A stretch of 64,000 nucleotides of DNA from Verrucomicrobiota bacterium (GTDB lineage Bacteria > Verrucomicrobiota > Verrucomicrobiia > Limisphaerales > JACRJZ01): NCBI GenBank assembly GCA_016219875.1, contig JACRJZ010000059.1, positions 1 to 64,000 on the forward strand. The letters run 5' to 3'. The position numbers were made by a program, and so were the translations under genes. The notes under the pieces were generated by a model that was not told where the DNA came from, did not search any database, and was given only the letters and a program-made list of their open reading frames with translations. How positions within the stretch are numbered: position 1 is the first letter of the stretch; the number at the start of each line of letters is the position of its first letter. This document shows positions 41,198-49,968 of the stretch, in pieces.

Positions 41198-42964
41198 ATG
41201 AAACTCCAAAGTCAACTAGTCGGCGCGTTCGGCCTGTGCGCTCTCATTGCGGCCATCATGGGCAGTGCGGGGTACCACAGCGTGGGGAAACTGGGAACCT
41301 CTCTCGACGAGGTCTGCACGAACCGGCTTCCGAGCATCCAAGGTCTGGACCTGATCAGGGAAGCCCAGACCGCGATTGATGGGGCCGAAAACGCGCTGCT
41401 CTGCGAAGAACTTGGCGAGCAGGGTCGCCTGGACGCCTACAAACGGGTCGCTGACAAATGGATGCAGGTGGACCAAGGCTGGAAAGTCTATGAACCGCTG
41501 CCCCAAACCGTGGAAGAAGCGAAGACGTGGAAGGAGTTTGTGCCGGCATGGAACGCCTGGAAGGCCGACCATGAAAACTTCATCAAGCTCTCCCGTGACT
41601 ATGACGCCAAGAAAACGGCCCAAAGCGATACGGCCACCTCGGGAGTTCGGCGCAAGAAACTGGTCGAGCAGGCGCTGGTCGTGAACCCGAAGACGTTCGC
41701 CAAAGCAGCCGAGGTCTTGGGCCAACTCCTTGAGATCAATGCGCAGGTTGCGGCGCACGAGAAAACCCAGGCGGCGGCATTGGAGAAGAGCGTGAAGTTC
41801 ACCATGGTGCTGGCAACGTTCCTGGGGGTTGTCGCCGCCTTTGTGTTTGGCGTCTTCATGTCCCGCTCCATTACCAAACCGCTCCAACGGGGGGTGGGGT
41901 TCTCGGAACGCGTGGCGCGCGGGGACCTCACGCAAAGGCTGAACCTCGACCGCAAGGATGAAATCGGCCAGCTCGCCAACGCCATGAACCACATGATTGA
42001 GGGATTGAGGACGAGCATCGGCAAAGTGGCGCAGAACGCCCAGGCCCTGGCCGCCTCCTCGCAAGAGTTGAGCGCCACCAGCACGCAAGTTAGCGCCAAC
42101 TCCGAAGAAACCTCCGCCCAGGCCAACGTGGTGGCCTCTGCCGCAGAGCAGGTCAGCAAGAATGTCAGCACCGTCGCCGCCTCCGCCGAGGAGATGAGCG
42201 CCACCGTCAAGGAAATCGCCAAGCAGACCACCGAGGCGGCGAAAGTCGCCAGCCGGGCCGCCCAGATGGCAGAAACAACCAACGCGACCATCATCAAGCT
42301 CGGCGAAAGCAGTGCCGAAATTGGCAATGTCATCAAGGTCATCACCTCCATCGCCGAGCAGACCAACCTCCTGGCCTTGAATGCCACGATCGAAGCGGCC
42401 CGCGCGGGCGAAGCGGGCAAAGGCTTCGCGGTTGTCGCCGGCGAGGTGAAGGAACTGGCCAAGCAAACCGCCAAAGCCACCGAAGAGATCCGGGGCAAGA
42501 TCGAGTCCATCCAGACGGACACCCAGACCTCGGTGTCGGCGATCCGGGACATTTCGGAGATCATCAAGAAGATCAACGAAATTCAGTCGGTGGTGGCCAG
42601 TTCGGTGGAAGAGCAGGCGGCCACGACCAATGAGATTTCCAACAACTCGACGGAAGCGGCGCAAGGGAGCAAGGACATTGCGAAGAACATCCTGAGCGTG
42701 TCGGAGGCGGCCAGGAGTTCAACGGAAGCCTCGACCAGCACGGCGGCCGCGGCCAACGAGTTGGCGCGGCTGGCGGCCGACCTCAACAATGTGGTCTCGC
42801 AATTCACCCTGGAAGGCCACCACGAGGCCCTGCGCCTCGAAACCGCCCCCAAACGCCAGGAGGACGCGCCCAGCTTGGCGGAAGGTCGCGTCGGCAATGG
42901 AAGGCCGGGCCACCAAGTTGGGCCGCCAGTCGCCCGAGTGGCTAACGGGCGAGCCTCCCGCTGA
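41198..42964 (+). CDS. Methyl-accepting chemotaxis protein
   Basis: A 588-residue receptor. TM1 (about 7-27), a four-helix-bundle periplasmic sensor (30-185, HxxxF-type helices), TM2 (about 200-220), HAMP (about 222-275) and a signalling domain whose hairpin tip reads [33 protein letters not shown] (about 388-420). Methylation helices flank the tip. The C-terminus is a Pro/Arg-rich tail of about 45 residues without a clear CheR-binding pentapeptide. It lies directly after a truncated N-terminal copy (41021-41155). The cognate ligand is not predictable. A shared regulon with the corrinoid-kinase genes upstream is possible but unproven. Confidence 0.93.
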   Translation: MKLQSQLVGAFGLCALIAAIMGSAGYHSVGKLGTSLDEVCTNRLPSIQGLDLIREAQTAIDGAENALLCEELGEQGRLDAYKRVADKWMQVDQGWKVYEPLPQTVEEAKTWKEFVPAWNAWKADHENFIKLSRDYDAKKTAQSDTATSGVRRKKLVEQALVVNPKTFAKAAEVLGQLLEINAQVAAHEKTQAAALEKSVKFTMVLATFLGVVAAFVFGVFMSRSITKPLQRGVGFSERVARGDLTQRLNLDRKDEIGQLANAMNHMIEGLRTSIGKVAQNAQALAASSQELSATSTQVSANSEETSAQANVVASAAEQVSKNVSTVAASAEEMSATVKEIAKQTTEAAKVASRAAQMAETTNATIIKLGESSAEIGNVIKVITSIAEQTNLLALNATIEAARAGEAGKGFAVVAGEVKELAKQTAKATEEIRGKIESIQTDTQTSVSAIRDISEIIKKINEIQSVVASSVEEQAATTNEISNNSTEAAQGSKDIAKNILSVSEAARSSTEASTSTAAAANELARLAADLNNVVSQFTLEGHHEALRLETAPKRQEDAPSLAEGRVGNGRPGHQVGPPVARVANGRASR

Positions 42965-43018
42965 TACCGGGACCGACAACGTGGGGGAGGCCCAGAAGTC
43001 GGAAGAGGAGGGCCGATG

Positions 43019-43117
43019 CCATCGGACTCAGGGAGGAAGGCGATGAAGGTGATTCGCTGAACCTTTGTTCCGCCCATCACGGCCCAGCCTTCTCCCATTC
43101 CTCTCTGAATCCGATGG
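43019..43117. repeat. Inverted repeat element, copy 2 (CCATCGGATTCAGGGAGGAA type)
   Basis: Arms 43019-43040 (CCATCGGACTCAGGGAGGAA) and 43096-43117 (its reverse complement with few changes) enclose 55 bases. Copy 1 is at 30676-30758. It lies 54 bases after the receptor stop. Confidence 0.75.
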
Positions 43118-43150
43118 ACCCGTTCCCAAATTCACCCGGGAGCTTCCTGA

Positions 43151-43427
43151 AAAACCGTCGCAGCCGACGTGAGGAGACTCATTTCATATGCGGAATGCGG
43201 AATGCGGAATGGAAGTTGGAGCCTGCCAAGAAACGGAGCGCGACTGGGTCCGCAGGACCAGCCGTCGCAGCCACCCAGGCGTGAGGCGTGGGAGCACGTC
43301 CGAACTTCGTTCTCTGGAGCGTGCTGCGGCTGGGTCTTCAACCACAACCGCGCTCCGTTCCTTGGCCCGAGGCAGCAACCGTCGGTGGCGGCTCCGACTC
43401 TCCTCACGTCGGCGGCTACGGGGTTTT
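43151..43427. repeat. Composite inverted-repeat element upstream of vgrG
   Basis: Outer arms AAAACCGTCGCAGCCGACGT (43151 onward) and the complementary CTCCTCACGTCGGCGGCTAC (ending near 43427). Inside lie a 7-mer run (TGCGGAA three times, 43190-43210) and a second inverted pair CCAAGAAACGGAGCGCG (43226) / CGCGCTCCGTTCCTTGG (about 43349-43365). It shares the inner part and right end with 24877-25079. It fills the 42965-43529 gap together with copy 2 of the previous element. Confidence 0.7.
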
Positions 43428-43529
43428 GCGATTGCCTCCTGGTGCCGGCGCTTGCCATTTGTCTGCCCCAGAATTGGTTTGCCGCCCGGCCGCGATTTTG
43501 CATATCCTCCGCCGACAACGCATCCGACC

Positions 43530-46500
43530 ATGCCTTTGAAACAAGAAAGAAGATTGCTGGCGATGGACACTGCTCTGGGGGCAGACGTGTTGGGCGTCCG
43601 CAAGGTCGTGGTGCAGGAGCAACTGAGCCGGCTGTTTCAGATCGAGGCCGAGCTAAGCAGCGAGGACGGCAACATCGACTTCGACAAGGTGGTCGGCCAC
43701 AACGCCACCCTCCGCCTCCAGATTGGCCAGAAGGGCACCCGCTACTTCAACGGCTACGTCAGCCGCTTCGTGCAGGCTGGGAACCGCGGCGGCTACGCCC
43801 ATTACCAAGCCACGCTGGTGCCGTGGCTCTGGCTGCTGACCCGCGCTTCGGACTGCCGGATCTTTCAGGAAAAGAAAGCGCCGGAGATTGTCGAGGAAGT
43901 CTTCAAGGCGCACGGGTTCAGCGACTACAAGCTCAAGCTAAGCGGCACCTACGAGAAAAGGGAGTATTGCGTCCAGTACCGCGAGACGGACTTCAACTTC
44001 GTCAGCCGGCTCATGGAGCAAGAAGGCATCTACTATTATTTCGAGCACGAGAACGGCAAACACACCTTGGTGCTGGCCGACTCCATCAGCGCCCACAATC
44101 CGTTTCCGGGCTACGAAGAGGTCAAGTTCCACGAACTGGAGAAGGGCGCCACCGGCCGCGAGGTCATCACGGACTGGGTGATGGAGAAGGAAGTCCAGCC
44201 CGTGGCTTGCGCGCTGAACGATTTTGACTTCAAGAAGCCGAAGACCTCCCTGCTGGCCAGTTCCGCCGTCACCCGCCAATACGGGAGCGCCGTGTACGAG
44301 AGGTACGACTACCCCGGCGAGTACTTGGAGGTGGGCGAAGGCGAGCGGCTGGCCGGCGTGCATCTCGATGAGTTGCAGACCCAGCACGAGGTCCTGCGCG
44401 GCCAGGCCAACACCCGCGGCCTTTGCACCGGCAGCGTCTTCAAGCTCAAGGGCCATCCCCGCGACGACCAGAACCGCGACTACCTCATCACCGGCGTGAA
44501 CCTGCACGCGGACGCCGGCGAGTTTGCCTCCGCGCCCGGCGGCGGCGAGGGCGAGTTTTTTGCCTGCAACTTCACGTGCATCGACAAAGCCCAGCAATTC
44601 CGCGCGGCGCGGCTCACGCGCAAGCCTTTCGTGCAAGGCCCCCAGACGGCCATGGTCGTCGGCCCTTCCGGCGAGGAGATTTACACGGACAAGTACGGGC
44701 GCGTGAAAGTCCTCTTCCACTGGGACCGCTACGCCAAAGCGGATGAGAACGCCTCGTGCTGGATTCGCGTTTCGCAAGCCTGGGCTGGCAAGCAGTGGGG
44801 CGCCATCTACACGCCGCGCATCGGCCAGGAAGTCATCGTCGAGTTTCTTGAAGGCGATCCCGACCGGCCCATCATCACCGGCCGCGTGTACAACGACGTG
44901 GCCATGCCGCCTTACAAGCTGCCGGACGAGAAGACCAAATCGACGCTCAAGTCCAATTCCAGCAAGGGCGGCGGCGGCTTCAATGAAATCCGCCTCGAAG
45001 ACAAGAAAGGCAGCGAACAGATTTTCGTTCACGCCGAGAAAGACGAGGACATCCGCGTCAAGAACGACGCCCGCGAGTGGATCGGCAACGAGCGGCATCT
45101 CATCGTCAAGAAGGACCAACTGGAGAAGGTCGAGGGCGACAAACACTCCTTCGTCAAGGGCAACAGTCTTTCCAAAGTCGAGGGCGACCGCGGCGCGACG
45201 ATCAAGGGCGGGCACTTCGTCCAGGTGGACAGCGGCGACAACCTCACCGTCAAAGGCGATCAGGCGATCAAGGTCGGCGGCGACGCCAATTTCAAGACCG
45301 ACAAGAACCTGAACGAGGAAGCCGCCCAGAAGATTTCCATCAAGGCCGGCACGGACCTGCACATCAAGGCCGGGACGAACTACGCCGTGGACGCCGGGAT
45401 GGCCGTGCATATCAAGGGCGGCGCGACGGTGGTGGTCGAGGCGGGCACGCAATTGTCGCTGAAGGTCGGGGGTAACTTCATCGACATCAATCCCGGCGGC
45501 GTCTTCATCAAGGGAACGATGGTGATGATCAACAGCGGCGGGGCCGCCGGTTCTGGCGGCGGCAGTTCGCCCACGGCGCCCGCTGCGCCCGAGGCTCCCG
45601 ATCCGCCGAAAGACGCCAAAGACGCCGACAAAGCCGACCCCGGCAAAGTCGATGAAGCGCCGCCCGCACCCACGCCCCCCAAGCCGCAGACTTTCAGCGA
45701 CGCGGCCAAGGTGCTCGAGTACGCGGCCGAAACCGGCACGCCCTTTTGCGAAGAGTGCAACAAGGACAAAGACAAGCCGCCGGAAGAAGAGTTGCCCGTC
45801 ATCGCCAGCATCGCGTGGCTGGACGGGGCCGACGACAAGGAAACGGCCGCCGGCGACCAGTGGGTCAACCTGCCGCGTGAGGCCAAGTGGGTGGACGCGG
45901 ACCACGGCGTCGCCAACATCGATCGGCTCAGCCTGAAGCCCCGTTTCAGGGTCACGTTCTCCAAGCCCGGCAGCCACGCTTTCAAGGTCACGCCGGCCGC
46001 GGACAACGACAACGCCGCTTACTCCAACGCGGAGAAAGGGCGCAACGCCAAGTTCAAGTGGATGGACCAGGCGAAGGATTACACGACCGACGGCGACGGC
46101 ACCAAGATTGTCGCCTCCGACTTCTTCACCACCTGTGCTGGCGAGGACAAGTTCAAGCTCGTGGCCGAAGACAAGAACAACAGCCCGACAGTTGAAACGG
46201 GCTGGCTGCGCACGCGCCGGCTGGCTTACTTGGTGCCGATCAAGATGACCGGCATGGCCGCGGTGGCAGACCTCGGCACGCTGCGGGGCGAGTACGCCAA
46301 GCACGGCATTGAGATCGTGGAACTGCCGGCAGCGGAAATCGACCGCATGTCCAACATCAGCACCGCCGACGAGAACACGTTCAAGACCCGGTGCAAGACC
46401 GCTTTCGACGGCTCGCAAGGCAAGGCCAAGTCGCCGTATTCCGTCGCCATCGCCTTCACCGAGCATCTCGCGGTCAAGAACCCCAACCAAGACCTCGAAC

Positions 46501-47165
46501 TGGCTGGTGTCGCCGTCGGCCCCGACGAGGCGGCGGTGGAGGTGCCGGTCATGGCCCGTGGCTTGCGCGCCGGCGACAGGCTGCGAGCGCGGCGCTTGTG
46601 GAAAGACCTCGTGGCGGGCGAAGGCTGGTTCGTCTCGGCTTCCTTCGTCCCCGATGGCGGCGGGGCCCCGCGGAACATCCCGGAGGCCTCTTGCACCGCG
46701 CTGCCCGAAGGCGCTTCCTCGTGCAGACAGGTGCGCGTCGATGTGACCGGTCTGCCTGCGGGCGCAGGCACGATCAAGCTCAAGGTCCACGTCGTGGACC
46801 GGATGCGCGGCGGGCTTTCCTTCCCCGGCGGCAACCTGATCTGCGTTTGCACCAAGGCTTGGTGGCAGAACATCACCGAAGCCGAGCAGAACACCACGGC
46901 CATCCATGAAATGGGGCACAAGGTGAGCATGGTCGTGGACGGCACCGGCAAGTTGCCGGACAAGGTCGAGACGCTCTACACCGGCAAGGGCCACGTGGGC
47001 AACCACTGCCACTTCGATCTGCCGGTGCAAGACACCTACGCCGGCGCGAACGGCAACCAGTGCGTCATGTTCGGCGCCGTCAGTGAGGATGGCCCTTCCG
47101 CGTTTTGCGAAAAGTGCGCGCCCGCCGTGCGCAAAGTCGATTGCAGCGACGGCTGGCCCGCGTGA
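43530..47165 (+). CDS. vgrG: VgrG spike protein with C-terminal HExxH metallopeptidase effector domain
   Basis: A 1211-residue evolved VgrG. Residues 1-400 form the gp27/gp44-like base, about 380-460 the gp5 OB fold (YTDKYGRVKVLFHWDRYAKADENASCWIRVSQAWAG), about 460-650 the needle beta-helix (repeats of VKGD, IKGG, VEGD). A Pro/Ala/Asp-rich linker follows at about 670-720, then a C-terminal region of about 450 residues with H1126EMGH1130, further Cys/His (GHVGNHCHF) and NQCVMFG...FCEKC. This matches a zinc metallopeptidase of the effector type. It is the tip of a type VI secretion tube carrying its own toxin. The start MPLKQERR is preferred because upstream codons are repeat DNA. Confidence 0.9.
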   Translation: MPLKQERRLLAMDTALGADVLGVRKVVVQEQLSRLFQIEAELSSEDGNIDFDKVVGHNATLRLQIGQKGTRYFNGYVSRFVQAGNRGGYAHYQATLVPWLWLLTRASDCRIFQEKKAPEIVEEVFKAHGFSDYKLKLSGTYEKREYCVQYRETDFNFVSRLMEQEGIYYYFEHENGKHTLVLADSISAHNPFPGYEEVKFHELEKGATGREVITDWVMEKEVQPVACALNDFDFKKPKTSLLASSAVTRQYGSAVYERYDYPGEYLEVGEGERLAGVHLDELQTQHEVLRGQANTRGLCTGSVFKLKGHPRDDQNRDYLITGVNLHADAGEFASAPGGGEGEFFACNFTCIDKAQQFRAARLTRKPFVQGPQTAMVVGPSGEEIYTDKYGRVKVLFHWDRYAKADENASCWIRVSQAWAGKQWGAIYTPRIGQEVIVEFLEGDPDRPIITGRVYNDVAMPPYKLPDEKTKSTLKSNSSKGGGGFNEIRLEDKKGSEQIFVHAEKDEDIRVKNDAREWIGNERHLIVKKDQLEKVEGDKHSFVKGNSLSKVEGDRGATIKGGHFVQVDSGDNLTVKGDQAIKVGGDANFKTDKNLNEEAAQKISIKAGTDLHIKAGTNYAVDAGMAVHIKGGATVVVEAGTQLSLKVGGNFIDINPGGVFIKGTMVMINSGGAAGSGGGSSPTAPAAPEAPDPPKDAKDADKADPGKVDEAPPAPTPPKPQTFSDAAKVLEYAAETGTPFCEECNKDKDKPPEEELPVIASIAWLDGADDKETAAGDQWVNLPREAKWVDADHGVANIDRLSLKPRFRVTFSKPGSHAFKVTPAADNDNAAYSNAEKGRNAKFKWMDQAKDYTTDGDGTKIVASDFFTTCAGEDKFKLVAEDKNNSPTVETGWLRTRRLAYLVPIKMTGMAAVADLGTLRGEYAKHGIEIVELPAAEIDRMSNISTADENTFKTRCKTAFDGSQGKAKSPYSVAIAFTEHLAVKNPNQDLELAGVAVGPDEAAVEVPVMARGLRAGDRLRARRLWKDLVAGEGWFVSASFVPDGGGAPRNIPEASCTALPEGASSCRQVRVDVTGLPAGAGTIKLKVHVVDRMRGGLSFPGGNLICVCTKAWWQNITEAEQNTTAIHEMGHKVSMVVDGTGKLPDKVETLYTGKGHVGNHCHFDLPVQDTYAGANGNQCVMFGAVSEDGPSAFCEKCAPAVRKVDCSDGWPA

Positions 47166-47207
47166 TCCCGGCCGTGCATATCCAGTGAACTCATCCCATG
47201 CCCAGTC

Positions 47208-47804
47208 ATGCTTCGCTTCACCCAGATTTGCCTGCGCGGAATCCGGCCGGTCCTCGGAATGCTCGCCGCGTGCCTGGTGCTGGGCGGCTGCCACTCGGCC
47301 CCTTCTGCCAAAACCTCTTCGCCTCCTATGAACGCCCCTGACCTTGCCGGCGCCAGCTTGTTGAACAGTCCGTTCTACAACACCGACGAACTGCCCGAGA
47401 GTCCGAAGCCGCCCAACCCGCAGTGGCGGGGCGTGCTCATCGACGCGCCGGCGCAAGCGGTGCTCAGCCTCAAGCAGCCCATGATTATTCTGCGCGGCAC
47501 CTATCGCATCCAGGGAACCAACTACCCGGCCAACGATCGGCTTCGCCTCGTGGCGGTGGACGCGGCCACCAAGCAGGAATACGCCGGCACCGCCGGCCAG
47601 CGCGATCCCAGCCCTGATGTGCCGCCGCCCAAGACGGAAGAGCCGGACCCGGAAGTGGTCAAGCGGATGGTGTTCTCCGGCTTCTTCAATGCGGACCTGG
47701 TGGCCACCGTGAAGCTGCCACGCGCCGCGGGCCTCTACCGCGTCCGCGCCGAACTGGGGAATCTCAAGTCGAACGAGATCACCATCCAAGTCGCCGTTCA
47801 GTGA
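47208..47804 (+). CDS. Lipoprotein of the vgrG island
   Basis: A 198-residue protein with a lipobox LVLGGC (Cys about residue 27) and a mature part of beta-strand character (ILRGTYRIQGTNYPANDRLRLVAVD and AGLYRVRAELGNLKSNEITIQVA). The latter ending looks like an Ig-like or transthyretin-like fold. No named family recognised. It lies between VgrG and the chaperone, where immunity proteins often lie; a periplasmic immunity protein for the VgrG peptidase would fit a lipoprotein, but this is inference. Its stop overlaps the next start (GTGA). Confidence 0.65.
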   Translation: MLRFTQICLRGIRPVLGMLAACLVLGGCHSAPSAKTSSPPMNAPDLAGASLLNSPFYNTDELPESPKPPNPQWRGVLIDAPAQAVLSLKQPMIILRGTYRIQGTNYPANDRLRLVAVDAATKQEYAGTAGQRDPSPDVPPPKTEEPDPEVVKRMVFSGFFNADLVATVKLPRAAGLYRVRAELGNLKSNEITIQVAVQ

Positions 47805-48370
47805 ACACTCCCGAGGCAACGCCGCCGCGTGTGGCGCGGCTCAAGCAACTTCTCTTCACAACTGAAGAGGAGCCGGTCTATGCCATCCTCGATGGCGCGT
47901 CGGTGCCCGAGTTGCTGGAGCGATTGGCGATCGCGAAGGAAGAACACGTCTGCCTCTATCGGGGCGAACTGGGACCGGACCTCGCCCGGATGGCGCCGTA
48001 TCTGGTCAAGCTGCGCCAGGAATCCCCGTTCACCGACTGGATTCTCTCCGAGGGTTGGGGCAACCATTGGGGCATCTTCACGACCGCGCCCGTGGGCCTG
48101 GAGGCAATGCGCCGTCACTTGCGCCACTTCCTGCGCGTGAAAGATCCCGCGGGCCAGATTCTCTATTTCCGCTACTACGACCCGCGGGTGCTGCGCGTTT
48201 ACTTGCCCACCTGCAATGTCAGAGAATTGCAGTTCGTCTATGGGCCGGCTGGCCGGTACGTCTGCGAAGGAGCCAAGGCCGCGGAGGCGCTGGCCTTCGC
48301 CTTCGAGGAGCAGGAACTGAAGGTCACGACAACCCTGTTGGCCACGAACGGGGCCGGAGGGAGCGGATGA
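47801..48370 (+). CDS. DUF4123-domain type VI effector chaperone
   Basis: A 189-residue protein from GTG 47801. DUF4123 markers: VYAILDGASVPELLERL, a polar LYRGELGPDLARMAPYLVKL, GWGNHWGIF and LRRHLRHFLRVKDPAGQILYFRYYDPRVLRVYLPTC with small gaps. DUF4123 (Tap/TEC) proteins load effectors onto VgrG. Position right after the VgrG-type gene and before the accessory and peptidase genes agrees with that role. Confidence 0.88.
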   Translation: MNTPEATPPRVARLKQLLFTTEEEPVYAILDGASVPELLERLAIAKEEHVCLYRGELGPDLARMAPYLVKLRQESPFTDWILSEGWGNHWGIFTTAPVGLEAMRRHLRHFLRVKDPAGQILYFRYYDPRVLRVYLPTCNVRELQFVYGPAGRYVCEGAKAAEALAFAFEEQELKVTTTLLATNGAGGSG

Positions 48371-48389
48371 ACCGGTGGATTCCTTTGCC

Positions 48390-48746
48390 ATGCTGACCAT
48401 CCGCAAAGAACAAATGGCGGTGCTGAGCGCCTACTCGCGCGAAGGCTTCATCCTGAAGACGCTCCAGAAGCTGCCCAAGGTGTTCCCCGAAGACCCCAAG
48501 GCCAAAGAGGAAGCCGCGATGCGTCCGATCATTGAAGCAGGCATCGCCAGGGCCGCGGCCTACGGCATCGGGCGCGAGCGGGAAACGAGCCTGTTTATTT
48601 TCCTCGTGAAAGACTTGGGGCCGGATTTCGAAAAGCACCCCAGCCGTCGATGGATGCTGGGCCTTCTGCAGGACCCGGAGATGGACGAGCAGGAGAAGAT
48701 GAACCTGATCTACAAGCGGTTGGAAATTGCCGCCGGCCCGTCTTGA
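48390..48746 (+). CDS. Small type VI island accessory protein
   Basis: A 118-residue helical protein starting MLTIRKEQMAVLSAYSREGF. This beginning and the end ...YKRLEIAAG are typical of small genes found between the DUF4123 gene and effector genes in vgrG islands of several phyla. No signal or TM segment. The function is unknown. A GTG at 48375 in the same frame is an alternative start. Confidence 0.65.
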   Translation: MLTIRKEQMAVLSAYSREGFILKTLQKLPKVFPEDPKAKEEAAMRPIIEAGIARAAAYGIGRERETSLFIFLVKDLGPDFEKHPSRRWMLGLLQDPEMDEQEKMNLIYKRLEIAAGPS

Positions 48747-48753
48747 GCGCCCC

Positions 48754-49959
48754 ATGAACTACGACGCCGCACTCAAAGCTGCCCAGGAGGAAGCCGACAA
48801 ATGGGTCGGGGACCCGAAGGTCAAGTGCCCCAAACTCAAGACCGGCCTGCTGGTGCTGGTGTACAAGGACGATGACAAAGAAGCCGTGGGTGGCGCGGAC
48901 GTGGACATTGCCCGGAGCGTGGCGCTGGTGTTCAAGAAAACGAAGTCCGCCACGACCAGCGGCAACTACGGCCTCGCCCGCTTCAAGCCCGTCGATCCAG
49001 CGAACTATCAAGTCAAGGCGGTCAAGCTGCCTCAAACCCTCAAGGCTTACGAACTGCCCGAAGCCAAAGGCCAAGCGGTCGCGCTCGGCACGTGCCCCGT
49101 CTGCGATCTCCAGATCAAGCGGCTGGCCACGCTGAAGGTCAAGGTGGTGTTCAAGCAGAAAGACGCCAAGGGCCAGGAAACCGTGACCGTCCTCGACGGC
49201 GTGAAGGTCCACATCGACGGCCGCGAAAAGCGCGATGGCACCACCACCAAAGCCCCGGACGGCTGGGCCTTGTTCGAGAACCTCAAGTCCTCCGATTACA
49301 CCGTCAGCGTCACCTCCATGGAAAGCCACGCCAAGAAGTACCGCGTGCCGCCTTCCACCAAGGTCCCGCTGCCTCCGGGCGCCACCAAAGAGGTCGTCCT
49401 CGAAGTCAAGATGCTGGCCCGCCTGCGCGTGGTCTTGATCGACAAGGAGGACAAGCCCCTCTCCGGCGTCCCGTGGGACCTCAGCCGCCTCGTCATCGGC
49501 AACGGCAAGACCAAGGGTGACGGCCTGATCGAAGTGAAAGACATGCTTCCCCGGGCCGAGAGCTACGTCCTCAAGACCACCCTGAAGATCAAGCAGCCCA
49601 AGGCGCCCTCCGGCAAAGCCAGCACGGTCAAGAGCAGTTCCGGCGACGCCACGAAGTACCCCCCGCCGCTCAAACCGACGGACTTCGAAATCAAGGACGA
49701 CGAACGGGCCGCCATTGAGTCGGCCGAGGTCTCGGTGGAATGGAAGCTGCAGGCCAAGTTCCTCGAAGACCTGGACAACGAGCGCGGCGACCAGTGCCGG
49801 CTGCGCAATCTGGGTTTTGTCTGTGAACCGGATGCGGACGCCGGGCACACGGCCCCGGCGGTGCGGTGTTACCAGCGCCAGTACCTCAAGCAGGACAACG
49901 GCTCCGGCAAACTGAGCGACATCCAGGCCGACTTGCGCAAACGTCACGACCAGCCCTAG
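48754..49959 (+). CDS. Island protein with Ig-like repeats and a peptidoglycan-binding C-terminus
   Basis: A 401-residue protein without signal peptide. Residues 20-300 contain three repeats resembling carboxypeptidase-regulatory/CnaB beta-sandwich domains (VLVYKDDDKEAVGGADVDIA, TVLDGVKVHIDGREKRDGTT and VVLIDKEDKPLSGVPWDLSR). The end (about 345-400) is a PG_binding_1-like motif (CRLRNLGFVCEPDADAG then AVRCYQRQYLKQDNGSG...LRKRHD). The missing signal and its place in the vgrG island suggest export through the type VI tube, as part of, or chaperone to, the peptidase encoded next. Not proven. Confidence 0.7.
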   Translation: MNYDAALKAAQEEADKWVGDPKVKCPKLKTGLLVLVYKDDDKEAVGGADVDIARSVALVFKKTKSATTSGNYGLARFKPVDPANYQVKAVKLPQTLKAYELPEAKGQAVALGTCPVCDLQIKRLATLKVKVVFKQKDAKGQETVTVLDGVKVHIDGREKRDGTTTKAPDGWALFENLKSSDYTVSVTSMESHAKKYRVPPSTKVPLPPGATKEVVLEVKMLARLRVVLIDKEDKPLSGVPWDLSRLVIGNGKTKGDGLIEVKDMLPRAESYVLKTTLKIKQPKAPSGKASTVKSSSGDATKYPPPLKPTDFEIKDDERAAIESAEVSVEWKLQAKFLEDLDNERGDQCRLRNLGFVCEPDADAGHTAPAVRCYQRQYLKQDNGSGKLSDIQADLRKRHDQP

Positions 49960-49968
49960 AGCACACCT

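Noticed and set aside
43938..47819. A 1293-codon minus-strand frame across vgrG
   Set aside because: Antisense shadow of the VgrG gene with low-complexity composition and no recognisable domain.
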